DNA of 64,000 bases from an uncultured Sphingopyxis sp. (lineage in GTDB: Bacteria > Pseudomonadota > Alphaproteobacteria > Sphingomonadales > Sphingomonadaceae). The stretch spans positions 4,039,501 to 4,103,500 of the forward strand of contig NZ_LT598653.1 in assembly GCF_900078365.1 (NCBI RefSeq). The letters run 5' to 3'. A program made the position numbers and the translations under genes. Of this stretch, positions 1-10,688 are shown piece by piece; the stretch's first letter is position 1, and each line of letters starts with the position of its first letter. Under the pieces are notes generated by a model, which ran no database searches, was not told the DNA's origin, and worked only from the letters and a program-made list of their open reading frames with translations.

Positions 1-3000
1 GGTGAGCTTCGGCGCGACGGCGGGCAGCGTCGGCGCGGGGCTGGCGGGCGCCTATGGGGTGCTGACGCTGAATGGCGACGGCAGCTACAGCTATGTGCTC
101 GATAATGGCGCGCAACCGGTGCAGGGCCTGTCGGCGGGCGAGACGCTGACCGAAATCTTCACCTACACGATCACCGATGGCGACGGCGATCCCGCGACGA
201 CGACGCTGACGATCACGATCAATGGCGCCGACGACGGCGTGACGATCACCGGTCTTGACGCCGCGGGCGCCGAACTGTTGGTCGACGAAGATGATCTGCC
301 GGTGCGCGCCGGCGAAGCGCCGGGGTCGGATACGACCCCCGACGGCGTGACCGATGGCGATAGTTTCGCCGTATCGACTCCCGACGGCATGGGCAGCGTC
401 GTGCTCGACAGCTTCAACGGCGTGCCGCTCGGCGCGCCGCTGACGCTCGTCACCGCCGACGGCAGCTTCACGCCGCAATCGGTCGTCACCGCATATGGCA
501 CGCTCTCGGTCACCGGTTTCACGCCCGTGACCGGCGGCGACGGATCGGTGATCGGCGGCAACTTCACCTACAGCTATGTCCTGACCGACAACCGTGCCGA
601 CCATCCGGCGGCGGGACAGGATGACCGCACCGACAGCGTCGGCGTCACCGTCACCGATGCCGACGGGTCGAGCGCCAGCGCGGCGATCGGCATCCGGATC
701 ACCGACGACGTGCCCGACGCGATCGACGACGGTACGACGCAGACGCCGGAAAATGCGCCGGTGACGATCGATGTGCTCGCCAACGACGTCCAGGGTGCCG
801 ACAGCGTGCAGCCCGGCGCGGTCGAACTGGTGGCCGGATCGTTGACCGGCACCGGCGCACTCGTGAACAATGGCGACGGCAGCTTCACTTACACCCCCGC
901 GGCGCAGGAAAGCGGCACCGTCAGCTTCCAATATCGCATCACCGACGGCGACGGCGACAGTGACGTCGCCACCGCGACGATCACGCTCGTCGCCGATTCG
1001 GCGCCGCAGATCCGCAATGCCGATGATGTGACGGTCGACGAGGACGGGCTTTCGGGCGCGAACATCGACAATGGCCTCGCGGGCGAGGTAAGCTCGACGG
1101 GCAGCGCGAGCGCGAGCGGGACGATCACCGTCGATTTCGGCAGCGACGTGCCCGCGACACTCGCGGGTTCGCTCGTCCTCAACGATGCCGCGGCGCTCGA
1201 CACGCAGCTCACCGTCGGAGGCGTGCCGGTGACCTTCGCCAAGGACGGCGCCGATCTCGTCGGCTCGGCCGGCGGCAACGAAGTGATCCGCATCGCCCTG
1301 ACGAGCCCGGCCGCCGGCCCCGGCGCGACCGAAGTCACCTATGGTTATACGGTCACGCTGTCGCAGGCGGTCGATCAGGCGCTTGCGGGCAGCGAGGACA
1401 GCGATCTGCTCGCGAACATCGGCTTCACCGTCACCGACAGCGACGGCACCGCGTCGTCGGGCGCGTTCGACGTCACGATCGTCGACGATCTGCCGACGCT
1501 CACCGTTTCCGACACGCCGGTCAGCGTCGTCGAGGGCGCGAGTGCGAGCGGCACATGGACGCTCGATCAGGGCGCCGACGGCGTCGCGTCGGTGCTCGTC
1601 AGCTTCGGCAGCGGCAGCGCGACGCTGTCGCTGACGCCGGGGAGCAGCGTATCGATCGTCCAGCCGACGGGCACGCTGACGGTGGGCGCTGATGGCAGCT
1701 TCAGCTTCGCGGCGGCGAACGATCAGGATGGCGCCGCGAATCCGTCCGCGACCTTCACCCTGTCGGCGGTCGATCGCGACGGCGATCCGACGTCGGACAG
1801 CTTGACGATCGCGATCACCGACGGCGCGGGCCCGGTGGATGCGACGCCGATCACGCTGACCGTGAACGAGGCGGCGCTCGATACGATCGGCAGCAATCCG
1901 GCAAGTCTGGACGAGACCGACAGCGGCACCCTTGCCTTCACGGCGGGGTCGGACACGCTTTCGGGCTTCGCCTTTACCGGGGTCGCGGATCTCGTCGCCA
2001 ATCTCGACGGCGCGGGCACCGACATCTTCTGGTCGATGGCGCCGGGTGGGCAGACGATCACCGGCTCGCTGACGCTGGGCGGCCCCGCCGCGATCACGAT
2101 CAGCCTGACCGCGCCCGCGAGCATTGCGCCCGGCGCGACGGCGAATGCCAGCGTCACCGTCACCCTCGCCGACAATCTGCCGCACGCGATCGCCAATGCC
2201 GCGCAGACGCAGGCGCTGGGAACGGTCACCGTGCAGGCGACCGATACCGACGGCGACCCCGCAACCGGCGTCGTCACCGTGCAGGTCATCGACGATATTC
2301 CGGCGGCGAACCCCGATGTCGACAGCGTGACCGAGGACGGAGCGCTGATCGCAGACGGCAACGTCCTGACCGGCAACGGCGGCGGCGACGCGAACGCCAC
2401 CGATGGCGCCGCCGATACGCAGGGCGCCGACGGCGCGACCGTCACCGCGCTCGTCGGCGGCACGGTCGGCGCGCCGCTCGTCAGCACCTATGGCACGCTG
2501 ACGCTGAACGCCGACGGCAGCTATTCCTATGCGCTCGATAATGCGAACAGCGCGGTGCAGGGCCTCTCCGCCGGTCAGACGCTGACCGAGACTTTCACCT
2601 ACACGATCACCGACGGCGACGGCGATCCCGCGACGACGACGCTGACGATCACGATCAACGGCGCCAACGACGGCGTGACGATCAATGGCCTCGCGGTCCC
2701 GGGCGGCGAAGAGGTCGTGAACGAAGACGATCTTCCTGACGGATCGTCGCCCGATGCCGCGGCGCTGACCCAGACGGGCGACTTCACCGTCACCGCGCCC
2801 GACGGTCTCGACGACGTCACCATCGGCACCGCGCAGGTGATGGTGAACGGCGTCTTCACGCCCGGCCTGACGACGACGAGTGCGTTCGGCACGGTGACGA
2901 TCACCGGCTTTACCCCCGTCACCGCGAGCGACGGTTCGGTGATCGGCGGCACCTTCACTTACGAATATGTGCTCGATGACAATACGCTGACCCATCCGGC

Positions 3001-6000
3001 GGCGGGCGAGGACAATGTGATCGACAGTTTTGCGGTCACCGTGACCGACAGCGACGGGTCGGTTGGAAATGCGAGCCTCGACGTCCGGGTCATCGATGAC
3101 GTGCCGGCGGCTTCGCCCGAGCCCAACCAGAATGTCGCCGAGGGCGCGACCGTCACCGGTACGCTCGATTTCGTCGAGGGCGCCGACGGCGCGAGCGTCA
3201 CGGCGATCAACGGCACGACGCTGATATTCGGCGGCGACGGCTTTTCGCAGACCATCGACATCGGCGACGGCACGATCAAGGTAAAGGCCGACGGCAGCTA
3301 CAGCTTCACCGCCGATGCCGCGGTGCCGGGGACGGGGAGCGCCTCGGCGACCTATACGGTCACCGACGGCGATAACGACACATCGAGTGCGCCGATCGCT
3401 TTCACGATCACCGACGCCAATGCCCCGACCGCGGGCACGACGCAGGCGTCGGTCGACGACGATGCGCTCGCCGGAGGCAATCCCGCGAGCACCGCGGGCG
3501 ACCTGCCCGATGCGGACAGCGATGGCGATAATGATCAGGCGACCTTCAGCGGCCTGCTGAACCTCGATTTCGGGGGCGACGGCGCGGGTTCGGTCGATTT
3601 CGCCGCGATGGACGGGCTGTTCGTCAATGTCGGTCAGGAATCGGTCCAGCTCGCCTGGAACGCGGGCACCGGCACGCTGACCGGTACGGGACCGCGCGGC
3701 CCCCTGTTCACCGTCGAAGTGACCGACAGCGCGGTGGGCGCCTATAAGGTGACATTGCTCGACAATGTCCTGCACGCCGGCGGCGGCGACGAGAATGACG
3801 CCACCGCGACGCTGACCTTCACCGTCACCGACAGCGACGGGTCGCCTGCGAACGGCACGCTCGAAATTGCCTTTGACGACGATGCGCCGACGGTGACCGC
3901 AGGCGGCGCGCAGCCGGTCCTGACAGTCGATGAAACCGCGCTCGGCACCGATGCGCAGGCCAGCTTCGCTTCGGTGTTCACGCCGGTGTTCGGCGCCGAC
4001 GGCGCCGCGGCGGCGAATGCGACGACCTATGCGCTCGGCATCAACGCCGGGGCGACGGGGCTGCTCGACACCGCCACCAACGAAGCCGTCGTCCTCAGCG
4101 TCGTCGGCGGCGTGGTCGAGGGGCGGACCGCGATGTCGGACGCGCTTGTCTTCACGCTCAGCGTCGCGGCGAACGGGACGGTCACGCTCGACCAGATCCG
4201 CGCCGTGGTCCATGCGCCCGACAGCGGGGCCGATCAGCCGACGGGTCTGGTTGCCGACAACCTGATCACCCTGACCGCGACGGTCACCGACGGCGACGGC
4301 GACACGGCGGCGGCAACGGCGAATATCGGCCAGAACCTCGTCTTCCGGGACGACGCGCCGGTGGCGGAGGACGATAGCGCGGGGCTGACCGAAGGCGGTC
4401 CGAGCTTCGTCACCTTCGATGTCGACACCAACGACAACAACGGCGCCGATGGCTTCGGCAGCCGCAGCTTCACCAGCCTGACCGGCAGCTACGGCACGAT
4501 CACCGTCAATCCCGACGGAACCCAGACCTATATGCTGACCCCCGCCGGACAGGCCGCCATCGACGCGCTCGCCCCTGGGGCGACGCTGACCGATATCTTC
4601 ACCTATACGCTCACCGACAAGGACGGGGACAGCGATCCCGCGACGCTGACGATCACGCTGACCGGCACCGACGACGGGGTGACGATCACCAATCTGACGC
4701 CCAAGCTGGACGGCGGCGACGCGACGGTGGACGAGGACGACCTGCCCGCCGGGTCGGACACGACCAAGGAATCGCTGACCACGACGGGTAGCTTCAATAT
4801 CTCGGCGCCCGACGGCGTCGCCAATCTGTCGATCCACGGCGTACAGGTGGTCAACAACGGCGTCTTCACGCCCGCGGCGATCCCCACGCCGCTCGGCAAT
4901 ATGCTGAACATCACGGCCTACAACGCCGCGACCGGCGAGGTCAGCTACAGCTATACGCTGACCGCGGCCGAAACGCATGCGAGCGTCCAGGGCGAGAACA
5001 GCCTGTTCGAGGATTTCCCCGTCGAGCTCACCGACACCGACGGCGACAATGTCGACAGCCTTCTGTCGATCGCGATCATCGACGACGTGCCGACCGCGCG
5101 CCCCGACAGTGATGCGGTGGCCGAGGATGCCGGCGACGCGACGGGCAATGTCATCACCGGCGTCGGAACCACCAACGCGCCGGGCAGCGCCGACACAGCT
5201 GGCGCCGATGGCGCGAGTGTGACCGGCGTCGCGGCAGGGACATCGGCGACGGCCGTGACGGGGAATGTCGGCGCGGCACTGGCCGGCAGCTATGGCTCGC
5301 TGACGCTGAACGCGGGCGGCGGCTACACCTATACGCTCGACAACGGCAATGCGGCGGTGCAGGCGCTCGGCGTCGGCGAGACGCTGACCGAGACCTTCAC
5401 CTATACGATCACCGACGGCGACGGCGACACCTCGACAACGACGCTGACGATCCGGATCGACGGCACGAACGACCTGCCGGTGATCGGATCGGCGACGACC
5501 GCCGTGTCGGACGAGGGGCTGGCGGGCGGCTTCCCCGATAATGCCGGAACGATCGATACGACCGATCTCACCGTCCGCACCGGCACCATCGCGGTCGGCG
5601 ACGTTGATGGCGACGCGCTGATGCTGTCGCTCGGCGCGCCCGCGACGGCGCTCTCCTCGGGCGGTGTGCCGATCCTATGGGACACGACCAACCCGCAATT
5701 GCTGCTGGGCAAGGCCGGGACCGAGACGGTGATCAGCGTTGCGATCGACAACGGCGGCAATTTCACCGTCTCGCTGCTCGGGCCGATCGACCATCCCGAC
5801 ACGACGCAGGAGGACGCGCTGTCGCTCGTCGTGCCGGTCAGCGTCTTCGACGGCACGGCGACGGTCACCAACGCGAGTGCGCTGACGATCGGGCTTGAGG
5901 ATGATTCGCCCGTCGCGATCGCGCCGCTGGCGGCGGCGCTGATCAACGCGCCCGGATCGTCGGTCTATCAGGCGCTCGATGCCGATCTCGACGTCGACAA

Positions 6001-9000
6001 TAATTATGGCGGCGACGGGCCGGGCAGCGTCATCTTCACCGCTGCGACGATCGCCGCGCTCGAAAGCCAGAACCTCACTTCGGGCGGCCAGGCGCTGAGC
6101 TACGGCATTTCGCCGGACGGCACCGTCCTCACCGCCGAAAAGCCGAACGGCGACGACGTCTTCATCATCCGCCTGCAACCGGCAGGCCATGCCGACCAAT
6201 ATCAGGTCGAGATGGTCGAGAAGCTCGATTCGACTGCGACGGTCGATTTCGACGACGGCGGCTATGATCCCGTCGGCGGCAATACGGCCTGGGTTGGCTT
6301 CGTGAAGCCGGGCGACAACAATAGCCCGGACATACTCGTCACTCCGATGATCAGCGGAGCCGATGGCGGCACGATCAACTCGAACGATAACACATTCGGC
6401 GTTTCGGGCGGCAATAGCGTCGGCTCGGGCGAAGCCGTGCGCGTCGATTTCGTGGTCGATCTCACCGGAAATCCGGTCAATGGCAACTATGCCACACCGG
6501 CCAATCAGAACCACGCCTTCGATTCGCATTATTCGGCGAACGGGGCGTCGGCGAGCTTTTCGAACATCACTGGCAGCAGCAGCGTCCGCATCGTCGCGCG
6601 CGACGATCTCGACAGCGATAATGACGTCGGCGACGGGGTCAAGGACAGCATCACCGGGGTGGCGATCAGCTTCAACGGCGCGACGCTGATCGTGACCGCG
6701 GCGGGCACCTATAATGTCGGCGGGCAAAGCTATACGGTCAGTTTCAGCGGCGGCGAAGCGACCGTCGCGGGAGTCGTCGACAACACGCGCCTCGCGGGCT
6801 TCACCGCCGACGGCTACAACAGCATCGAATTCCACCACGCCGGCGGCAACACGTTCAAGATCGGCGATTTCGGCGCGGTGGTGCAGACCGAGGATCCGGT
6901 GAATTTCAACGTCCCGGTGACGATCGTCGATGGCGACGGCGACACGGCGCCGGGCTCGCTCGCGATCACCACCGCCCCGCCTTTGCTCGTCATCGGATCG
7001 GCGACCGGCGACGTCGCCGGCGAGACGACCGACCATGTCGTCGCCAATCCCCAAGGGTTGGCCGACGGAGCGATCGCGGGCGGCGCGTTCGACGACACGC
7101 TCGTCGGCGATCCCGGTTCGGTGACGATCACCGAGGGGCAGCAGGCGAATGTCGTGCTCGTGCTCGACAGCTCGGGCAGCATGACGACCCAGATCGACTT
7201 CGGCAGCGGCACCATTTCGCGGATGCAGGCGCTCAAGAACGGCGTCAACGCGCTGATCGACAGCCTGTCGCAATCGGGCGCGAAGGATGTGCGCATCACG
7301 ATCGTCGATTTCGATACGAACGGCACAAATCTCGGGACGTTCGACCTGATCGTGAACGGCGTTGTCCAGACGGGCGAGGTCGATGACGCGAAGGATGCCG
7401 TCAACGACATGGTCGCTTACGGCGGCACCAACTATGAAGACGGGCTGCAGGACGCGCTGAGCTGGATCAACGGCGGCAACGGCATCGCGGGCGCCGACGT
7501 CAACAAAGTCGTCTTCGTCTCGGACGGCAGCCCGACCTATTGGAACAACGGCGGCAACGGCAGCGACAGCGACCCCGACAACGTCCAGGATTCGATGGAC
7601 CAGATACTCGGTTTCGACGGCACGAACGAGCCGCAGCAGATCCTCGCGACGGGCTATTCGATCGATGCGGTCGGGGTCAACGTCAATTCGACGCTGCTCG
7701 CCCGCCTGAGCAATGTCGAGGACGGCAATGCTTCGGGCGGAACCGGCAGCGCGACCAACGCGACGTCGGCCGAACAGCTCGCGGCGGTGCTTCAGGTGCT
7801 CGGCGGCTCGACCGACCTCGCCGCGGCCGGAGCCGACACGATCACCGGAGGCGAGGGCGCCGACGTCATTTTCGGCGACGTGCTCTATACTGACACGCTC
7901 GCTGCCGATCTCGGCGTGAACCTGGCGCCGGGATCGGGCTGGGCGGTGTTCCAGACGCTCGAAGGCCGGGTGAACGCCGAAGCGATCGATCCCGCCGGCA
8001 ATGGCGCCGACTGGAATCGTCAGGACACGATCGCCTATATCCGCGCCAATTACGCCGAGCTGGCACAGGAAAGCGGCCGGACGGGCGGCAATGACACGAT
8101 CGACGCCGGCGGCGGAAACGACGTCATCCTCGGTCAGGAAGGCAATGATACGATCAACGCGGGAGCCGGCGACGACCTGATCGCCGGCGGCACGGGGCGC
8201 GACGTCATGACCGGCGGCGCGGGAGCCGATACCTATCTGTTCAATGCGGGCGACAGCCGGCCGACGCTGGGCGGCAGCGGGAATGGCGGGACGATCACCG
8301 GGCACGATGTGATCACCGATTTCGATCTGGCGACCGACATATTGAACCTGCCCGGCACCCCGGTCGCCGCCGGAAACGGGACGGTCGATGGCGACAATTC
8401 GGATTTGAGGGTCGATGGCGAACGGATCCGGTCGCATTCGGTCACCGACGGCGTGATCACGTTCGACGACAACAACAGCTTCTCGGCGGCGCTCGACTTG
8501 TCGAGCGATGCGCGCGTCGCGGCGGCGGTCGATTATCTGCAGCGCAACGACATCGGCCCCGCGGGAACGACCGTTGCTTTCGTCGCGGGCACGCGGACCT
8601 TCGTCTATCAGCAGGTCGGGACCAATCCCGACCCGGCGAACGACATCCTCGTCGAACTGCAGGGCGTGGCGATCACCAATTTGAACACGCTGATCGGCAC
8701 GCGCGTCACGCCGGTGACGCTCGACCTCGGCGGCGACGGGCTCGATTTCGTGTCGTCCGCGGCGGGCGCCGCCTTCGACCATGACGGCGACGGCATACGC
8801 GAGGCGACGTCGTGGGCCGGGCGCGGCGACGGCATCCTCGTCCGCGACGCCAATGGCGACGGCATCGCCAATGACGGCGGAGAGACCAGCTTTTCGGTTG
8901 CCGGCTCGACCGACCTCGAAGGGCTGCGGCTGCAATATGACAGCAATGGCGATGGCACGCTCAGCGCCGCCGACGCCGAATTCGCCCGCTTTGGCGTGTG

Positions 9001-9901
9001 GCAGGATGCGAACGGCGACGGCGTCACCGACGCGGGCGAGTTCCGCTCGCTCGCGGACCTCGGCATCGTCAGCATCGCGCTGACTTCGGACGGCCAGGCC
9101 TATGTCGCGGGCGACGGCGAGGTGATCGTCCATGGCGAGGCGAGCTTCACGCGCACCGACGGCAGCCGCGGCGCGGTCGGCGACGTGTCGTTCATCACCC
9201 CGCGCGCGGCGCACGACGCCGAACGGACGGCGGGCACGCAGGCGCTGACGAGCTCGCTGGTGGCCGCGTCGCTGGTCGCGATGGTCCACGACGCGCAGCA
9301 GGATGATCCGGCCCTGAGCAGAACGGTGAGCGAAAATCCGATCGCCGTCGATACGGCCGAGGGAAGCGGCGCCGTCGCGGCGGCCGGGATTTCGGACGCG
9401 GCCACGGCGCACATCGCGGGCGCAGCGGCATCCGAACCGACGAAGGCGGCGCTGCCTGCACCCTCGACCGCGTCGGAGTCCGGCGATCCGGCGCCCGCTT
9501 CGATCGACGAGGCTCGGGGCGACTGGCGCACCGATGCGGGGGCCGACGACCGCGACGAGGGTGGTGCGGACGCGCTGTTCGACCAGATTGCGGAGCATGC
9601 GGCGCCGGATCAGGGCGTGATGGACGGGCTGCTCGCGCTCGCCGCGCTGCCGGCCGAAGCCGTCGCCGCCGATGCCGCCACGCACGATCCGGCCGTAACC
9701 GCCGTGCTCGCCGATGCGGTCGAAGCGAGCAATGCGGTCGACCAGCTGATCGACGCCGTTGCGGGCGGCGCGGCCGCACAAGCGGCCGAGGCACCCGCCT
9801 TCGATCTCGCGCAGTTCCTCGATCAGCGCGTGATGCCCGACGCGGCGATCGTCCCGCATCAGGCGATCGAGCACGAGCTTCAGCAATTGGCGACGGCCTG
9901 A
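1..9901 (+). CDS. Giant LapA/BapA-type repeat adhesin, 3' part (5' end outside window)
   Basis: This is a surface adhesin for biofilm attachment, exported by the type I system encoded downstream. The frame is open to the left edge, so the 3299 visible residues are C-terminal only and the GTG at base 2 is not a real start. Four VCBS-like modules ending near TITDGDGD occur around bases 55-190, 2490-2640, 4490-4640 and 5280-5430. Three are followed by the motif DDGVTI and a T1SS-143-like module. A von Willebrand A domain starts near base 7140 with the MIDAS motif DSSGSM. RTX nonapeptides (GGNDTIDAGGGND type) span about 7830-8240 and are followed by a type I secretion target-like stretch (HDVITDFD). 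Unusually, some 470 more residues follow: Asp/Gly calcium-loop segments (DANGDG, DSNGDG) and an Ala/Asp-rich tail. The LapG cleavage site would be N-terminal and cannot be seen. Confidence 0.93.
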   Translation, partial: VSFGATAGSVGAGLAGAYGVLTLNGDGSYSYVLDNGAQPVQGLSAGETLTEIFTYTITDGDGDPATTTLTITINGADDGVTITGLDAAGAELLVDEDDLPVRAGEAPGSDTTPDGVTDGDSFAVSTPDGMGSVVLDSFNGVPLGAPLTLVTADGSFTPQSVVTAYGTLSVTGFTPVTGGDGSVIGGNFTYSYVLTDNRADHPAAGQDDRTDSVGVTVTDADGSSASAAIGIRITDDVPDAIDDGTTQTPENAPVTIDVLANDVQGADSVQPGAVELVAGSLTGTGALVNNGDGSFTYTPAAQESGTVSFQYRITDGDGDSDVATATITLVADSAPQIRNADDVTVDEDGLSGANIDNGLAGEVSSTGSASASGTITVDFGSDVPATLAGSLVLNDAAALDTQLTVGGVPVTFAKDGADLVGSAGGNEVIRIALTSPAAGPGATEVTYGYTVTLSQAVDQALAGSEDSDLLANIGFTVTDSDGTASSGAFDVTIVDDLPTLTVSDTPVSVVEGASASGTWTLDQGADGVASVLVSFGSGSATLSLTPGSSVSIVQPTGTLTVGADGSFSFAAANDQDGAANPSATFTLSAVDRDGDPTSDSLTIAITDGAGPVDATPITLTVNEAALDTIGSNPASLDETDSGTLAFTAGSDTLSGFAFTGVADLVANLDGAGTDIFWSMAPGGQTITGSLTLGGPAAITISLTAPASIAPGATANASVTVTLADNLPHAIANAAQTQALGTVTVQATDTDGDPATGVVTVQVIDDIPAANPDVDSVTEDGALIADGNVLTGNGGGDANATDGAADTQGADGATVTALVGGTVGAPLVSTYGTLTLNADGSYSYALDNANSAVQGLSAGQTLTETFTYTITDGDGDPATTTLTITINGANDGVTINGLAVPGGEEVVNEDDLPDGSSPDAAALTQTGDFTVTAPDGLDDVTIGTAQVMVNGVFTPGLTTTSAFGTVTITGFTPVTASDGSVIGGTFTYEYVLDDNTLTHPAAGEDNVIDSFAVTVTDSDGSVGNASLDVRVIDDVPAASPEPNQNVAEGATVTGTLDFVEGADGASVTAINGTTLIFGGDGFSQTIDIGDGTIKVKADGSYSFTADAAVPGTGSASATYTVTDGDNDTSSAPIAFTITDANAPTAGTTQASVDDDALAGGNPASTAGDLPDADSDGDNDQATFSGLLNLDFGGDGAGSVDFAAMDGLFVNVGQESVQLAWNAGTGTLTGTGPRGPLFTVEVTDSAVGAYKVTLLDNVLHAGGGDENDATATLTFTVTDSDGSPANGTLEIAFDDDAPTVTAGGAQPVLTVDETALGTDAQASFASVFTPVFGADGAAAANATTYALGINAGATGLLDTATNEAVVLSVVGGVVEGRTAMSDALVFTLSVAANGTVTLDQIRAVVHAPDSGADQPTGLVADNLITLTATVTDGDGDTAAATANIGQNLVFRDDAPVAEDDSAGLTEGGPSFVTFDVDTNDNNGADGFGSRSFTSLTGSYGTITVNPDGTQTYMLTPAGQAAIDALAPGATLTDIFTYTLTDKDGDSDPATLTITLTGTDDGVTITNLTPKLDGGDATVDEDDLPAGSDTTKESLTTTGSFNISAPDGVANLSIHGVQVVNNGVFTPAAIPTPLGNMLNITAYNAATGEVSYSYTLTAAETHASVQGENSLFEDFPVELTDTDGDNVDSLLSIAIIDDVPTARPDSDAVAEDAGDATGNVITGVGTTNAPGSADTAGADGASVTGVAAGTSATAVTGNVGAALAGSYGSLTLNAGGGYTYTLDNGNAAVQALGVGETLTETFTYTITDGDGDTSTTTLTIRIDGTNDLPVIGSATTAVSDEGLAGGFPDNAGTIDTTDLTVRTGTIAVGDVDGDALMLSLGAPATALSSGGVPILWDTTNPQLLLGKAGTETVISVAIDNGGNFTVSLLGPIDHPDTTQEDALSLVVPVSVFDGTATVTNASALTIGLEDDSPVAIAPLAAALINAPGSSVYQALDADLDVDNNYGGDGPGSVIFTAATIAALESQNLTSGGQALSYGISPDGTVLTAEKPNGDDVFIIRLQPAGHADQYQVEMVEKLDSTATVDFDDGGYDPVGGNTAWVGFVKPGDNNSPDILVTPMISGADGGTINSNDNTFGVSGGNSVGSGEAVRVDFVVDLTGNPVNGNYATPANQNHAFDSHYSANGASASFSNITGSSSVRIVARDDLDSDNDVGDGVKDSITGVAISFNGATLIVTAAGTYNVGGQSYTVSFSGGEATVAGVVDNTRLAGFTADGYNSIEFHHAGGNTFKIGDFGAVVQTEDPVNFNVPVTIVDGDGDTAPGSLAITTAPPLLVIGSATGDVAGETTDHVVANPQGLADGAIAGGAFDDTLVGDPGSVTITEGQQANVVLVLDSSGSMTTQIDFGSGTISRMQALKNGVNALIDSLSQSGAKDVRITIVDFDTNGTNLGTFDLIVNGVVQTGEVDDAKDAVNDMVAYGGTNYEDGLQDALSWINGGNGIAGADVNKVVFVSDGSPTYWNNGGNGSDSDPDNVQDSMDQILGFDGTNEPQQILATGYSIDAVGVNVNSTLLARLSNVEDGNASGGTGSATNATSAEQLAAVLQVLGGSTDLAAAGADTITGGEGADVIFGDVLYTDTLAADLGVNLAPGSGWAVFQTLEGRVNAEAIDPAGNGADWNRQDTIAYIRANYAELAQESGRTGGNDTIDAGGGNDVILGQEGNDTINAGAGDDLIAGGTGRDVMTGGAGADTYLFNAGDSRPTLGGSGNGGTITGHDVITDFDLATDILNLPGTPVAAGNGTVDGDNSDLRVDGERIRSHSVTDGVITFDDNNSFSAALDLSSDARVAAAVDYLQRNDIGPAGTTVAFVAGTRTFVYQQVGTNPDPANDILVELQGVAITNLNTLIGTRVTPVTLDLGGDGLDFVSSAAGAAFDHDGDGIREATSWAGRGDGILVRDANGDGIANDGGETSFSVAGSTDLEGLRLQYDSNGDGTLSAADAEFARFGVWQDANGDGVTDAGEFRSLADLGIVSIALTSDGQAYVAGDGEVIVHGEASFTRTDGSRGAVGDVSFITPRAAHDAERTAGTQALTSSLVAASLVAMVHDAQQDDPALSRTVSENPIAVDTAEGSGAVAAAGISDAATAHIAGAAASEPTKAALPAPSTASESGDPAPASIDEARGDWRTDAGADDRDEGGADALFDQIAEHAAPDQGVMDGLLALAALPAEAVAADAATHDPAVTAVLADAVEASNAVDQLIDAVAGGAAAQAAEAPAFDLAQFLDQRVMPDAAIVPHQAIEHELQQLATA

Positions 9902-9950
9902 CCGGCGCATTTTTCGGACCAGAAAGACCTAGTGGGAGGGCGATGAGACC

Positions 9951-10688
9951 ATGGCACATCAACCGGGACATTGGATGACGAGGGGGATGGCGGGGGCGCT
10001 GGCGGCGTTTCTGCTTGCTCAGCCGGACGGCGCGATGGCGCAGGCGCTCGCCGATCGGCCGATCGGCGAGCTCAGGACCGAGGTGCGGAGCCGCTACGAC
10101 GCGGCGCTCGCGATGACGGTCGACCCCAAGGTCGCCGCGGCGGACAGCAATGGCTACGCCTGGGCGTCGGAGGCGAAGGCCCAGTGCGGCATCGCGCTGG
10201 GTTTCCTGAAATCGAACAGCAAGGACGCCGAAAGCCTGCGCCGCTGCGACTTCGCCTATGGCATGATGACGCGCCAGCCGGCGCCGCCCGCCGAAGCGCC
10301 GCTGGTGCCCCCGCCGCCGCCGAGCACCGAAAACTGCCCGCCCGAGGTCGCTTCGACCTTCTATTTCGACTGGGATTCGACCGTCGCGCCCGCCGATGCG
10401 GCGCAATCGGTCGCCTTCATGGCGGAGAATCGCACCCGCTGCGGCTGGCGGAGCTTCACCGTCGTCGGCCACACCGACCGCTCGGGCCCCGATCGCTATA
10501 ACGACGGCCTCGCGCTGCGCCGCGCGCATGTGATCGCCGACATGATGGGCGGCGCGGGCATCCCGGCGGGCGCGATCGCCGTGTCGGGAATGGGCGAGCG
10601 CCAGCCGCGCGTCCAGACGCTCGACGGCGAGCGGACGCCCGAAAACCGGCGCGTCGAGGTCGAAGTCAACGCGATGGGGGAACAGTGA
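9951..10688 (+). CDS. OmpA-family peptidoglycan-binding protein
   Basis: This is a 245-residue envelope protein. A signal peptide ends near AMAQA at about residue 30. A proline-rich linker (PPPPPS) leads into a C-terminal OmpA-like domain with FYFDWDS, the GHTDRSG peptidoglycan-binding motif and the terminal NRRVEVEV. It lies 49 bases after the adhesin stop and overlaps the next gene as TGATG, so it is probably cotranscribed with the secretion genes. Sphingomonad Lap-type loci often carry an OmpA protein that may tether the export channel or adhesin to the wall; that role is inference. A purine-rich GGGAGGG lies about 13 bases before this ATG, and an in-frame ATG at 9975 is an alternative start that keeps the signal peptide. 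Confidence 0.88.
   Translation: MAHQPGHWMTRGMAGALAAFLLAQPDGAMAQALADRPIGELRTEVRSRYDAALAMTVDPKVAAADSNGYAWASEAKAQCGIALGFLKSNSKDAESLRRCDFAYGMMTRQPAPPAEAPLVPPPPPSTENCPPEVASTFYFDWDSTVAPADAAQSVAFMAENRTRCGWRSFTVVGHTDRSGPDRYNDGLALRRAHVIADMMGGAGIPAGAIAVSGMGERQPRVQTLDGERTPENRRVEVEVNAMGEQ

Noticed and set aside
5675..9910. 1411-codon open frame antisense to the adhesin
   Set aside because: It is the third-position shadow of a high-GC repetitive gene, is extremely Arg-rich and has no family motifs. The forward frame has clear domains.
9942..9977. Eleven-codon ORF starting at 9942 ahead of the OmpA-like gene
   Set aside because: Out of frame with the following gene, overlaps its start and shows no conserved or regulatory feature.
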